From Thereva unica (Eukaryota; Arthropoda; Insecta; Diptera; Therevidae): DNA of 64,000 nt. The position numbers and the translations under genes were made by a program. The stretch spans positions 27,202,942-27,266,941 of the forward strand of contig OX465281.1 in assembly GCA_949987705.1 (NCBI GenBank), written 5' to 3'. Below are positions 13,013-23,272 of the stretch, one piece after another. Each line of letters starts with the position of its first letter. Position 1 is the first letter of the stretch. Under the pieces are notes generated by a model. That model worked only from the letters and a program-made list of their open reading frames with translations. It was not told the origin of the DNA and did not search any database.

Positions 13013-13959
13013 GAATAAGAATCTGATATTGTCAGACTCAGTGAGTGAGCACTGCAGTGCTAAGAAACATTCTTCGCCTACATAGCTTTACCATCATGAA
13101 ACAGTTCGCTTGATGCTGCTGGCCCCACCTCGTCCCGTGTTTGAACACTCTAAACACCCCGCTGGATATGCCTATGATCTGCCAACCGTAGCCTACCAAA
13201 CTTGATTTTCTTCGCAAAATCTATGTCGCGATAGCGCTCGTAGATCTCGTCGTTGTAGAGCAGTGGTAGGCAACAGCTAAATTTTTCAGCGCCCCAAAAA
13301 GCTTTCAAAGTTTTTGCCTATATCCCTATTACTCAAACTCACAAGAATATCGCCTTGTAGCTGTTTGAATGTGGCGTCGGGAATTGCGACCTATTTTATT
13401 TGCCTACTGCCCCAATCTCGACCATAAAAACCTTCCATGTTATAAAGTTTTTGACATTGCCCAGTGTTGAGTTGCGATTGATACTCTAAATCTCCTTGGA
13501 ACAGGTAAGTCGCAACTGAGGCGATTCAATATCCTCGTCGCTGTTCTCTCAGAGACACACAGAAAGTGCTCCGAGGTTCGGGAGCTGCTTTGTAGAACCG
13601 ACAGGTACAATTAGCTACCACCATTACTACCATTGTAAATGATAATTGAGCAAACAGTGGTCCTTCAGGAATTCGGTTATACGTTTTAGTTCCCATCTCT
13701 TGAAATATAAAATTTTGCCCGCTTTAACTTTAGTAGTAGGATTATAACGTTTCGGGACCATTGCTGTAATCGATTGTGACCTCGGGTGTGAGCTTTATTC
13801 GGGACAAGAACCTGCGTGATAAGCTTTTTTGGCGAGCTTTGGATGTGAGTGCCATCTGTGTGAATTTAGTTGAAATTCGCTGTTATAGACTGGTGTATAT
13901 TGGTCTATCTGCCTGGTGTATTTGTATAGTTTTGCCAATTTTTATACGAAATATAATTT

Positions 13960-14068
13960 ACATTAAAATTCTCAGGAGGGCAGCTGTGACTATGTCTACG
14001 ACCTGGTGGATCTGTAGTACATACAAAGTCTGCTTTCTGAGCTTAGAGCTGCCACATAAAAAAAAACT
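13960..14068 (+). mobile_element. Short 3'-tail copy of the same non-LTR family
   Basis: The segment ends GAGCTTAGAGCTGCCACATA followed by nine A. This parallels GAGATTAGCACTGCCACATA plus A-run at 12,985-13,005. An upstream TGTAGTACA motif also aligns with the 3' UTR of the longer copies. No coding part remains. Confidence 0.45.
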
Positions 14069-14099
14069 AAAGAGATTTTGGAGGGCTTTGTGCATATAA

Positions 14100-17090
14100 A
14101 TCTGGTAAATACAACTTATTGCGAAAGATCGACGAACTTACTTGAACCATAAAAGAGAATCTGCTACACTAGTCCACGGTAAAAATTCAGACAAATAGTG
14201 ATCTAGTAGTCGATTATTAAATTCTCTACTTCCAAGGACATTTAAGCTCTCATTAACAACTTGCCAAGACTATTAAGTCATAAAAATTGGGTGCAATGAG
14301 CCCATAAAAATTAATCATAGTCGTGCAACCCTCGTCCAAAAAGATACCAAAGAATACACATAGTCACCATTCATCCTCTAGTACACAAAAGGCACTTCCC
14401 CTAAATTGAGCGGCGGACCACCCACGTCGTCTATTTTGATCAATGTTAATCTTCGCCCCCCTACCCCAAAAATTAATTGTGATTAATGGATTTTAAGGCA
14501 AATTTCCTACTAATTACACGTTCATTCCGTAAATTTTGCATTCACCAGTGAAATTGCCATCATTAACCACTCACAGAGTGAACAAGAAAAAAAAATGAAG
14601 ATAAGATTGATAATAATAATATTCGTGTCCTTCCGCATCCTTGGGAAACACCTAAGAAAAAGAAAAGGACGCGCGATAAATTTCAGTGCTGTGAGAGTAA
14701 TCTTTCAGTTTTTGTCTCATAACTTAAGATTCTGGGAGGCACTTTGGCCTGGGTTTTGGGTGCAAATCACGTGCCACAAATCGATTTAAAATGGCATAAC
14801 TCAACGCATTTAAGACAAATCTAAAAAGTCCTTAAATCGAATCCACAAAACCGGAAAAGGGGGGCGAGAGACAGTCAATTTTGCGCTGAAGGTCGTAAAA
14901 GTCAAATCCGGCTCAATAAATTTTGCAACTAAGTCGACATCTATTGGGCGAAAAGTGAATCATCGAGTCAGGGTGGGAGTCTATATATAGTAGTGGAGTA
15001 GAAGGACCCTCGGTGAAAATAAGAACTGAAATATATAAGAAGAAGAAGAAAAAGAAGTGGGAAAGCCTGAACAGGATGAAATGGCAGGAATATCAAAGGA
15101 GACGACGATGCCCAGGGCCAAATGGCTTCATACTCCATTGATCCTGGCTTGTGCCTGTTGTCCTTGTGAATACGGTGGGGGGGGGGGGGCACCCCCGAAC
15201 TTAAGTAATGGCGGACCGTTACTTTGGTTTACAGGAAAAGTGCCGGTGTGGGCATACCCTAAGCAGCAGCAGCACCCTCCCTCCGCACTTTCTCACACAC
15301 TAAAAAGGACGAAAGATTAATGCTCCCCGTTAAAAGAAAACGAACTCTCACTCTCTCTCTCTGTTGCCCAAAAGTACCAGAACGGGGATATACCCCTAAA
15401 AGGATTCAATGAAGTTCATTGGGGAACTAGAACGGGGGTGGCAAAACGGAGTACTTACATTCCGTCCGTAGACAAAAGTAACCATTTATTTTACTTAATA
15501 GAACTCCTTGAAACTGTTGTTCACCGCCATTTCATGTTTCTTTAGAGTTCTACAGCTTCGTCGTTCGGCACTGGGGAGGCCCTCCTCAATGGAAGAGTTA
15601 TTCCTTCTGGAAGTATTTCTCGGCTGTAACCATTAAGGAGAGTCGACGACGACGAAAAAGGAACACAAAAACCCCGAAGAAAACACGGAGCCCACCAATT
15701 CCGTAAAAAGGGTGGATGCGGGGGTGTGTGGTGCGGGGGTGGGTATCCCATGAAATTCCATTTTTTCCCTCAAGGACGAATTACTTGAGAAAACTTTCCT
15801 AGAATGGCAGAGGAAAATAATTTCTCTGGTTATGTCGAGAATTGGAGGAATGAAATTCAAAAATTTTTCGCCAAAATGCCGGAAATTTGTTCCAATAAAT
15901 GTAAACTGGCGCGGAGCGCTCCGTCCGCGCTCTGGCCTCAGCTTACTTACGGACAGAAATTTTGCCGTAATTCTTTTTACGTAAATTTAATGAAGAAATC
16001 ATTCCCAATGTGGAATGAACGAAATTCACAAAATGGAATCTTTGTGTGAAATTTTTGTGCGCGCTTATTTGGGGGATATCGGGGGAGAGATGGCGGCGGC
16101 GGTGGCCGGAGGAGCGAGGGGGCGGAATGCTATGAAAATTATTTTAATGTCACTACCGAAGCAGCAGAGGGAAAAATTTGTTTACAATTTGTCAGCGGCG
16201 AAGAATGCTTCCTTCAACAACATTTTAATGGCTTTCCTTCAACTTTACAAAGTTTCAAATTTTTTTCTTAATCGTTTTCAACGTATTTTTCCCTCCCCGC
16301 CCTCAAATCGGAAATATCTAGGATTCATTTTGTGTGGTAAATACCTCTACTCCACACTTTCATCCCCCAAAAAAATTTATTATTATTTTCCTTCCTACAA
16401 AAAAATCTTTACAAAAATATTAGCCTTGAGAACGTCGAGCAAAATCGATTTTATTGTTGTTAACTCTGGTATGGTTGTGGCACATAAATGAAATAATCCA
16501 CCCTCGAGCAACCACTATAGACTCCCATCCCTCTGCATCGTCATTCCTCCACATCTCTACTGCACACAAACACACACCCACAAGGAAAAACGAACGGAAA
16601 TGTTATATACAAAAAAATTTCTCAAGATTTCTGTGCAAAGAAAGAGCAGCTGGAAATGATGACACGTCTGTGGAAATTGGTGAAAATCCTCAACAGAATT
16701 TTTGGGCCCCATTCTTTGCAACAATTATTACAAGAAGAAAACTGCTGCCTGCTGCTGCTGCTGTGCCGTGGTTCTGGCATGTTTTGTGATCGAGCATAAG
16801 AACAACATTTAAGTAATTTCGGGGGGATGGGAGGGGGGGGGGGGGGGTGATATTGATGTCATTACCAGCTTTTAAGTGTGTTATATCGTATAATATCAAT
16901 AAAAGGACAATGCTGGATCCTGCAGTGGTAGTTTAGTGATGATTGGAAAAAATTAAGCTCTTCTTGGAAATGTTTATGAAATGTTTTGGCAGATTTTATA
17001 GGAGGGAGGAAATAGGATCCAAAAAGAGGAAGATTTATTTGATTGGTAAATTAATTGGATTTACTGGACTAGCTGGCAACAGCCGGACTC
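14100..17090. other. Unique-looking non-coding DNA with G/C homopolymers
   Basis: There is no supported gene. Long G runs occur at about 15,178-15,189 and 16,836-16,848, and a CT microsatellite at about 15,350. Several ORFs of 60-158 codons overlap on both strands and show no domain, so they look like chance. Probably intron or intergenic. Confidence 0.4.
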
Positions 17091-17103
17091 GGTAGTGTAT
17101 GGG

Positions 17104-17307
17104 CATAGAGTAAATATATACATAGAGTCTCAAAGCCCATACAAAATTTTCGCCCGGAATGAAATCTAAAAGGCTACTTCTAAATACTCCATCTGGTGAC
17201 AATTTTGGAAACTACTTAATCTGAAACACAAACCATTTTAAGTCACTCTAGTTCATAGGCGCTTTATTTACGCTTTACGCATGCTGGAAAAAAGTCAAAA
17301 GCTTTAT
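17104..17307 (+). repeat. P element left terminal inverted repeat
   Basis: This is the mirror of 22,699-22,902 and includes GCGCTTTATTTACGCTTTAC near its inner edge. Differences from the other end are a G/A at GGCGC versus AGCGC and an indel in the A-run near 17,286-17,293. The transition to non-matching sequence occurs after AAAGCTTTA. Confidence 0.9.
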
Positions 17308-17908
17308 ATTTGATCTAAAAATAGATTTCTGTGTGTTTATTCTTTTGCTTTTGCAGGAAGAGAAAAGGAGTTTAGAAATCGGCCAAGCTCCATGGGACGA
17401 ATTCTTGAAAAAAAATTTAATAGTAGAGATGCAAATGTATGGGAAATTCTCAAGAACAGTTCCGACTTAATTTTTTGAATATTATTTGAATCTAGGAATA
17501 TTGTATGGGGGACCTCATATTGTTTAAAAAATTATGGTATTTGTTGTAAAAAAATTTCATGATATTGAAATTTAAAATATGAAATTAACAAAACAAAATA
17601 TAACAATACAAATATTTTTGAGCCCTGACTGCACATTTGTGATTTTCAATAATGCATTAAAATATCAAAATCGAAACTGCTTGAGCATTGAAAATAAAAA
17701 TCTTCATTTATTCGCTATTTTCAAAAAAAGAAATAAAATTCGTACCTTTTTGTATTCTTAACTGGTGCCTGGCCCTCGTAGGCTTCTTTTTCCTTGCAGT
17801 CTACCATTAAAGATCCTGCCTAGCATTCTCCAGCACCACACATTCTTCTTAGAATTATCCTTTCTGTACAGCCTTTGGAAAAAACGTGAATACCTTATTT
17901 GAAAAAAA

Positions 17909-19157
17909 TTAACGTTGAAGGATATTCAATCTGCTGGTTGCTGCTCCCGATTGCCTGGCTTTAAGACTAAGCCAGAGACAATTTTTCCTTATTAACAAAA
18001 GAAGCAAGGAATCTAATAATTTCAACTTATGTTCTCTACAATCGCTTTCAGCAAACCATTGTGGATGGTGAGCATTCGTAACCTTAACACATGCTTTAAA
18101 TAATGACTCTTTAAAATTATTCTTATGTAAATTTTGCGTGAAGAAATTTTCAAAAGTTTGGACATGGAGATAACACACTTTGTGAAATATATCCGTTGGC
18201 CATTTCAAACCTCCCTTACTTAAAACATTGTATGATTTGATTTTTAAAAAGCTATTTGAAGGTAAATTTAAAACTCTTTCGGAATGAACAATTTCTTGCA
18301 GACAGTTCGCGCAAGTGATTTTATTTGTTATGAATCCGGCTATATACATATTTCACTTTGGCATGTTCTGTAACAGTACCCTCTGAAATGATGTTCATGA
18401 CATGCGCTTCATCTATCCATTCCTCCTGGACAATATTATTTTCAGATTCATTTTCCCAATTATCGCACCAATTTTTTTCAAATAAATCATTATTAAATAT
18501 TTTTCCCATGTCTCTCTGCGAGCCAACATTATTAATTTCAATAACATTTTCAGAAAAATGATCATCGACTGGTTCGCAGTTTGAATTGATTGATACCATT
18601 TCTCGCTTAATACATATGGAAGAAAGTACATGCTTTAAATGTGTTTGAAATTCCGCTGTTGAAGGATATCTATTAAAGCCACCTTTAAAACGAATTAAAG
18701 AAAACATATTTTCTAAAATATCTTGTTGCAATTTCGCTGACAATAAAAATTTGCACTCTGGGATTGATCTGATAAGTTCTAATAATTTCAAAACAGCATT
18801 AATGCTCTGAACTGTACCTTTCAATGCAAAGACTTTAACATTTTTCCCACTTGACCTTGAGATCGCTTTGATTACTTTAAAATATAATACCATATCTCTA
18901 AGGAATTTCATTGTATCAGTATTTTCTAGCGACAGGGGTTTCTTAATGGTCTGACTATAATCAACAATTTTTACATTCATAACATCGAACAATTTGTTCG
19001 CTTTTTCAAAGAACTTGGCTGTAGCGACCGCTGAAGTAATTTTGGATTCTTCAATTTCATTATTGTTAATTAAAGTTTTTATAGCTGCAGAAACAGACCA
19101 GCTCATAACTTGTGTGGCATATTTAACTTTCATCTTTTGAAAATTATTGGGACAAAT
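17909..19157 (-). pseudogene. P transposase C-terminal half
   Basis: The frame resumes after the insertion with CPNNFQKMKVKYATQVMS, matching the MKVxxAxQxxS block of P transposases. It runs to QQDILENMFSLIRFKGG, the late acidic catalytic motif, then NRYPSTAEFQTHL. A +1/-1 frameshift near 18,345 separates this frame (19,190-18,321) from the last one (18,349-17,909), which begins YIAGFITNK. That last part is the C-terminal YxAGYxxxK plus CxxC segment (CANCLQE) typical of THAP9/P proteins. Length and motif order are those of a full transposase, but the protein cannot be made intact. Confidence 0.8.
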
Positions 19158-19956
19158 CTGCCGTGCAAAGGGCAAAAGACCTAAATGCAAAAAGCTCGAT
19201 TCGAGTAAAACGCGTTCAAAGTTTTTTATGCTTCTTTCCGTAAAATAAGAAAATGTAAATGAATTTTATACAAATTATCTAAACAATATGACTTAAAACG
19301 TTTTTCTAATTCTATAATATAATATTTTATCCTCCAACACTTTTAAATAAAAAGTTATGAAAGGAGAAATACTTTTGCATTACAATTCCTGTACCAGAGT
19401 CTTGTTGCAAACAAAGGAGAAAACAATTATATTCTCATAAATCGTTTCTCCCATGCTCCCTCGTTCCATTTGTTCCAAACAAAAAACATAAATATGCTCT
19501 TGAATCATTTGACCATTACGCGGAGCGTGCATTCTTATCTCAAGAAAAAGCTCTATAGTCTTATAGAGAGTTTGCCACTTGTAAATTGTCTTCGCAAGAC
19601 AACGGCCAAAAACCAGGAAATCTCTTGTCGTTTTCTATCCATCAAATATATTTTCAATTTACAAGTGGCAAACACTCTATAAGACTATAGAGCTTTTTCT
19701 TGAAATAAGAGTCCACAATTTGTGCAATGGTCAAAAGATTTAAGAGATCATGGCTGCTTTGTGCGTTTTTTTCGGTTTGAAAATAATTCAAACCGACGCA
19801 TATAAAGTAAATGTCCAAAAAGAAAACTTTTTATTAAAAAGTGCTATCAGTCTGAAATTTTTTTTAGGGATAAATATGAATATTTTAAATCAAAAAATCC
19901 ATACAAAGCCATTTTGACCTATAATGCATATAGGTCTTTTCCCCTTTGCACGGCAG
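19158..19956. mobile_element. 0.8-kb DNA transposon inserted in the P transposase
   Basis: The ends are 32-bp inverted repeats with two mismatches: 19,158 CTGCCGTGCAAAGGG... and 19,925-19,956 ...CCCTTTGCACGGCAG. AAAT flanks both sides (19,154-19,157 and 19,957-19,960), a possible 4-bp target duplication. It interrupts the transposase between EHIS and CPNNFQ, so it is younger than the P element. It holds no transposase of its own and contains a large palindrome (19,495-19,750). The superfamily is not recognised. Confidence 0.7.
19495..19750. repeat. Large palindrome (about 90-bp arms) within the 0.8-kb element
   Basis: The left arm contains CAAGAAAAAGCTCTATAGTC and TTGCCACTTGTAAATTG (to about 19,590). 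The right arm, from about 19,652, contains CAATTTACAAGTGGCAAAC and GACTATAGAGCTTTTTCTTG. The core arms are almost identical; outer parts (GAATCATTTGACCATT versus AATGGTCAAAAGATTT) are more diverged. The loop is about 60 bp. It could be a MITE nested in the element or the element's own foldback core. Confidence 0.75.
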
Positions 19957-20646
19957 AAATGTGTTCAAATTTGAGCTTTGGGCACATTTTCGTAACTTTA
20001 TCACACTCCATATTGTATAAAATGCGAACAATCTCCCAAGAAACTAAACCGTCTGGAGTTTTCAAATTTGAAGAAAGAAGTATATTGCGCCAAGATTTAA
20101 TTAAATGACAAAAATCAAAAAAACATACAATTGTGGTACCGTTATTTGTAAAAAAGGGTTCATCTTCTGTTACTCCAAGCATGTTATATAAATTCCTGTT
20201 GTTAGAGCCTTGATCACAGACTGTTGCTATTATTTCTATATTATTCAATTTACATTCATTTATAATTTCAATAACTTGTTTTTTTAAATCAGATCCCTTT
20301 GCAGAGTTCGCAGATAAGGTATGACCAACAATAAAAGTCCAACTATCAAATAAGCCTCTAATTAAAAATGTACATACTTCAGATGCTAATCGGTTTTCAC
20401 GATTTAATCCATTGTCAACAATCCCATCTATTTTATCCATTTTTAGATTATATTCGATTTCCCTGCGAATTCGTCAAAAACTAAAACGGCTTGTCGGGAC
20501 ATTACACTACAACTTTGAAAAATAGGTCTCAACGACCTCAGCAGTTCGCTATAAATTCCAGGAGATACAGACTTAATTGGCATATGGTTTTTCAGAGTAG
20601 CTGGACATGGCAATCTGAACTTTAAATCACGTAAGAATTGGTACAA
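19957..20646 (-). pseudogene. P transposase catalytic core, first part
   Basis: ORF 20,646-20,443 carries YQFLRDLKF, LPCPATL and VLVFDEF. The Asp of FDE is the first acidic residue of the P-family RNase H-like core. A frameshift just after FDEF is followed by the frame 20,440-19,919 with KIDGIVDNG, the block ATVCDQGSNN (second catalytic Asp) and FFDFCHLIKSWRN. The latter corresponds to the FFDxPHLxKxxRN motif before the GTP-binding insertion. The natural frame ends near KFEHIS at about 19,960, where the 0.8-kb insertion starts. The residues after that (AVQRGKDLYAL) belong to the insert. Confidence 0.8.
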
Positions 20647-21265
20647 TTTGGGTGATAAAGGGAATGTGCTAATAACCTTTGCTTCCTAGGCCATAAAGTT
20701 GTTTTCGCTTTTCGTCCTAAAAGCATCTGGCAAAATGTTTTCGGCGCGCTAGATACATTTTTCAGATTATCAATTTCTTTCGTTAAACTATGTTGGGTAC
20801 GTTTAAAACATACTTGGTTTCTATAATAATTTAATTTTTTTGTGATATTTTTTTGGAAGCATGTACTCCGCTTTAATTTAAAATATTTACTTCTCCAAAA
20901 CTCTATTGACTTTTCTTTTTTTAAACAAGCCTTGCATACCGCTTCTGCCAAAGGGCTTACACTTCCGTCTTTAAATATTGCATTACTTCTTTCAGGAGTT
21001 CTGATGTAATTTATGGTTGGTAATAATGTGTTTTCAGAATGTTCACCAATATCACTTGAAGAATCATCTTGGGAATTAATTCCCAGATTGTCGACCTTTC
21101 TGATATATGTTTTGCCGCCTTCTTTATTAACCTTTAATTCTTCGCCATTCGGAAAATATTCGATATCATCCGAAAGATTTCGTGAAGGAATGGCAAATTT
21201 TGATAAGCGCCTATTTATAATATCAGATTCACAAAAATGTTTGTGGCAAATATAATGCGTTCCAG
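20622..21265 (-). pseudogene. P transposase, distal THAP ligands and coiled-coil region
   Basis: Beyond the PLE the minus strand resumes with THYICHKHFCESDI, giving the C-x2-H zinc ligands of the THAP finger, then KFAIP, which matches the AVP-type end of THAP domains. An acidic, Ser-rich linker follows. Then comes a Lys-rich segment with helical heptads (ORF 20,951-20,622, KEIDNLKN) corresponding to the dimerisation region of P transposases. The frame shifts near 20,640 at LYHP, where a Ser-Pro-Lys motif (SPKLYxFLR in the family) is split by an apparent 1-nt loss. Confidence 0.7.
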
Positions 21266-21335
21266 TAGGAATTTTTGATGTGACCCCTGGGGTTCTTAAT
21301 GGTGGAGATTTTACATTCCTTGGCTCTCCAACCGT

Positions 21336-21803
21336 ATGAAGGCAGCACCAATACGCAATCGAGAGACCACTAGGATTGCATTTAGATCGGTAAATACACT
21401 TAAGTCTTTGTTGTTTACCAATACCAAAGGGAAGCTGGATAAAATGGACAAGTCTGACACGGTCTACAAGATCGCTTGTTTAGGGGGAGGAGGGACAGCC
21501 TGCCCAGCTGTATACGTGGGAACCTCCAAACAAAAATTGCGTAAACGCCTGTCAGGTCATCGATCTGACATCAACAATGGGGGCTCCCAGAAAACTGCTC
21601 TAGCTCTCCATTGCATAGAGAACAACCACAAACCTGACCTCAACAACGTCACAATTTTGGAAGTTGAGAGACACTATAATAAGAGAATGCTGCTAGAGAT
21701 GCTCCACATAAACAAAATGAGAGATGCAGTTAACCGGCGTTCTGATTGTGACAACCTCAGCTATGCATATAAACAGCTGATTGGGGCAAGGACAGATTAT
21801 TGA
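21336..21803 (+). CDS. PLE GIY-YIG endonuclease domain, partial ORF
   Basis: This open stretch of 155 codons is the C-terminal part of a PLE polyprotein. It has NTLKSLL and the linker DTVYKIAC, then the GIY-YIG nuclease: VYKIAC, a Cys pair (CLGG ... TACPAVYVGTS), the conserved Arg/His of KLRKRLSGHRSD, a Glu in ILEVERHYNKRMLLEM, and Asn/Arg near the end (DAVNRRSD). In PLEs this nuclease nicks target DNA to prime reverse transcription. The frame is open from before the annotated Met and ends at a natural stop, so the Met is not a true start. It lacks the RT domain and would not act alone. Compared with its host P element it is well preserved. Confidence 0.8.
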   Translation: MKAAPIRNRETTRIAFRSVNTLKSLLFTNTKGKLDKMDKSDTVYKIACLGGGGTACPAVYVGTSKQKLRKRLSGHRSDINNGGSQKTALALHCIENNHKPDLNNVTILEVERHYNKRMLLEMLHINKMRDAVNRRSDCDNLSYAYKQLIGARTDY

Positions 21804-21965
21804 CAACAAGCTTCGTGTTCGTGCATCTGCTAGTTCCGCCGTGTTATAAATGTGTTAGTGCTGTTTTAATGTTTTACTTTATTTTATGTTTTACTTGTAT
21901 TGTAAGTGTGTAGATACTTTTATATTTATTTTGTATATTGACGTTTTTTCTTTTTGATTAAAGGC

Positions 21966-21997
21966 CTGATGAAGGGTGTATTCATGCCCGAAACGTC
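21966..21997 (+). ncRNA. Hammerhead-ribozyme-like core in PLE 3' region
   Basis: The sequence CTGATGA is followed by one extra A, a 6-bp stem GGGTGT/ATGCCC (two G-U type pairs) with loop ATTC, then GAAAC and GTC. This is the order of the hammerhead catalytic core: CUGAUGA, stem II, GAAA, and a GUC cleavage triplet with a minimal stem III. PLEs are known to carry such minimal hammerheads. The extra A before stem II is atypical, and stem I has not been verified. Confidence 0.5.
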
Positions 21998-22055
21998 GCT
22001 AACAAAATAAAAATCTTTTATTTTTTGACCCGGAGCCCACTAAAATCTCCACCAT

Positions 22056-22221
22056 TATAATGCGTTCCAGGCCCTAATTCTAAGTTGGTCTGCTTGCACC
22101 AGTCGAAAAATCTTTTAGATCCATATGCAGGAAAAGTTGAAAATTTCATATCTGTATTGCGCTTTGAAAAGGATTCACAGAATTTCAAACTGCAATACAT
22201 ATACTTTATTTTTTTCCCCAT
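22056..22221 (-). pseudogene. P transposase THAP domain, N-terminal half
   Basis: Starting at MGKK (22,221) or more likely at the Met eight codons in (22,200), the frame reads MYCSLKFC, then FSTFPA and later RFFDWCKQ. This is the THAP zinc-finger layout: C-x4-C, the FP motif and the invariant Trp, followed by a distal C-x2-H. In P elements the domain binds DNA near the transposon ends. The frame is cut at THY by the PLE insertion. The distal zinc ligands ICHKHF lie on the far side, at about 21,235-21,250. The 15-bp duplicated site flanking the insert contains the codons at the break. Confidence 0.75.
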
Positions 22222-22698
22222 ATTTTGGGAAAAAACTCAAAAATGAATATATGTATATAAATATCTGTACGTATATAATTTTAGATGTAAACGCAATTTT
22301 GAAGCGCTCGGGAACTATAAATTTAATTACAGCACAAAAAGTTTGATTAATATAACTTATGTCATTAATTAGTTAATAAATAATATTAAACAAATAAAAA
22401 CTTACTTTCAATTATCAACGTAAAACCACGCAGAAATCTACTTTTGTTTAGATACAATATCGCTCATCGACTACAATAATGACACAATTAAAAATTGACT
22501 GTTTTGAAAAAATAAATGATTTTTTATTGAAAGGCAACACAAGTAATAATTTTAAATATAAGAAAATTGCCAGTTTTTTTATTTGATTTACTTCTTATTA
22601 AAAAATTCTTGGAATATTCGTTTGTAAGTATTACAATCGGGTTAACTGTAAAAACTTGTTTTTGAATCGTCCCATTTGCAGTTTGTAATAGATATGTG

Positions 22699-22902
22699 TA
22701 AAGCTTTTGACTTTTTTTTCCGCATGCGTAAAGCGTAAATAAAGCGCTTATGAACTAGAGTGACTTAAAATGGTTTGTGTTTCAGATTAAGTAGTTTCCA
22801 AAATTGTCACCAGATGGAGTATTTAGAAGTAGCCTTTTAGATTTCATTCCGGGCGAAAATTTTGTATGGGCTTTGAGACTCTATGTATATATTTACTCTA
22901 TG
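22699..22902 (-). repeat. P element right terminal inverted repeat
   Basis: Reverse complement of 17,104-17,307, ending in CTCTATG next to the GTATGGG target repeat. It lies upstream of the transposase start, so it should contain the promoter of the transposase gene. I see no convincing TATA box inside it. Confidence 0.9.
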
Positions 22903-23050
22903 GTATGGGTTAAGTCGCTTGACTACCATCGCAGAAACCAGTGTTTCGAATCGACTCCGCGGCATGGTATCTCACCTTCCGTAGTAAAACTCATGTAGTT
23001 GCGCCTGCATAGCGAAAAATGCGCCTACCACATGGGTATGCACCCCCCCC
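22903..23050 (+). mobile_element. tRNA-derived SINE, target of the P element
   Basis: GGGTTAAGTCGCTTGACTACCATCGCAGAAACCAGTGTTTCGAATCG resembles a tRNA body, with the B-box-like TTTCGAATC. The left flank of the P element (17,080-17,103, ending GGTAGTGTATGGG) supplies the upstream part, so the empty site reads through an A-box-like region. The stretch after it, including a C-run at 23,043-23,052, would be the SINE body. Which tRNA it came from is unclear. Confidence 0.5.
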
Positions 23051-23168
23051 CCATTACCGGCACCCAAAGCCAAAAATCTACTTCCGCTGTAGAAGTATGC
23101 ACGCCTCTTTTACCGATATGAATTTACTCGTTATCGACCATTCCAAACGTGAGAGTTGATTTAATAAG

Positions 23169-23272
23169 TGGTCCCCCAACTTAGTACTAACCAAGCCCAA
23201 TGCTGCTTGACCTACGCAATCGAACGAGAACCGGTCTACTGAGTATTTTAATCGCAGTCTTAATGGTCATCA
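23169..23272 (-). repeat. 5S rRNA-derived repeat, copy A
   Basis: Read as the reverse complement this is a diverged 5S rRNA: GTGGTCCCCCAACTTAGTACTAACC mirrors the 5S GGTTAGTACTTGGATGGGGGACC block, AATGCTGCTT mirrors AAGCAGCAT(T), and GAACGAGAACCGG mirrors CCGGTTCTCGTCC. All the internal-promoter region is recognisable. Similarity between copies continues beyond the 5S part on the right (TTTCTT.TTCTATA.AATTTCTT), so the repeat is longer than the 5S head. Confidence 0.7.

Larger units (their letters stand above)
21266..22055 (+). mobile_element. 5'-truncated Penelope-like element (PLE)
   Basis: The insert is flanked by a perfect 15-bp direct repeat TATAATGCGTTCCAG (21,251-21,265 and 22,056-22,070). 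It carries the GIY-YIG end of a PLE polyprotein (21,336-21,803), an AT-rich 3' region with a hammerhead-like motif, and inverted copies of AATGGTGGAGATTTTA near its two edges (21,298-21,313 and 22,041-22,056). Inverted terminal pieces are a known PLE habit. The reverse transcriptase part is absent. Insertion is in the THAP exon of the P element, so the PLE arrived later. Confidence 0.8.
17104..22902 (-). mobile_element. P-superfamily DNA transposon, full length, nested insertions
   Basis: The element is bounded by inverted repeats of about 204 bp (17,104-17,307 and 22,699-22,902) that begin CATAGAGTAAATATATACAT and differ at only a few positions. It is flanked by GTATGGG at 17,097-17,103 and 22,903-22,909, a perfect 7-bp direct repeat (8 bp with one mismatch, the length P elements generate). 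The minus strand carries a THAP finger, a coiled-coil-like segment and the DDE/RNase H-like P transposase, broken by frameshifts. Two insertions lie inside: a PLE (21,266-22,055) and a 0.8-kb DNA element (19,158-19,956). Without them the element is about 4.2 kb. The near-identical ends suggest recent arrival even though the coding region is dead. Drosophila P has only 31-bp ends, so this is a long-TIR relative. Confidence 0.85.

Noticed and set aside
23169..23272. Functional 5S rRNA gene
   Set aside because: Only partial, with many substitutions including in the promoter region and an insertion near the 5' end.
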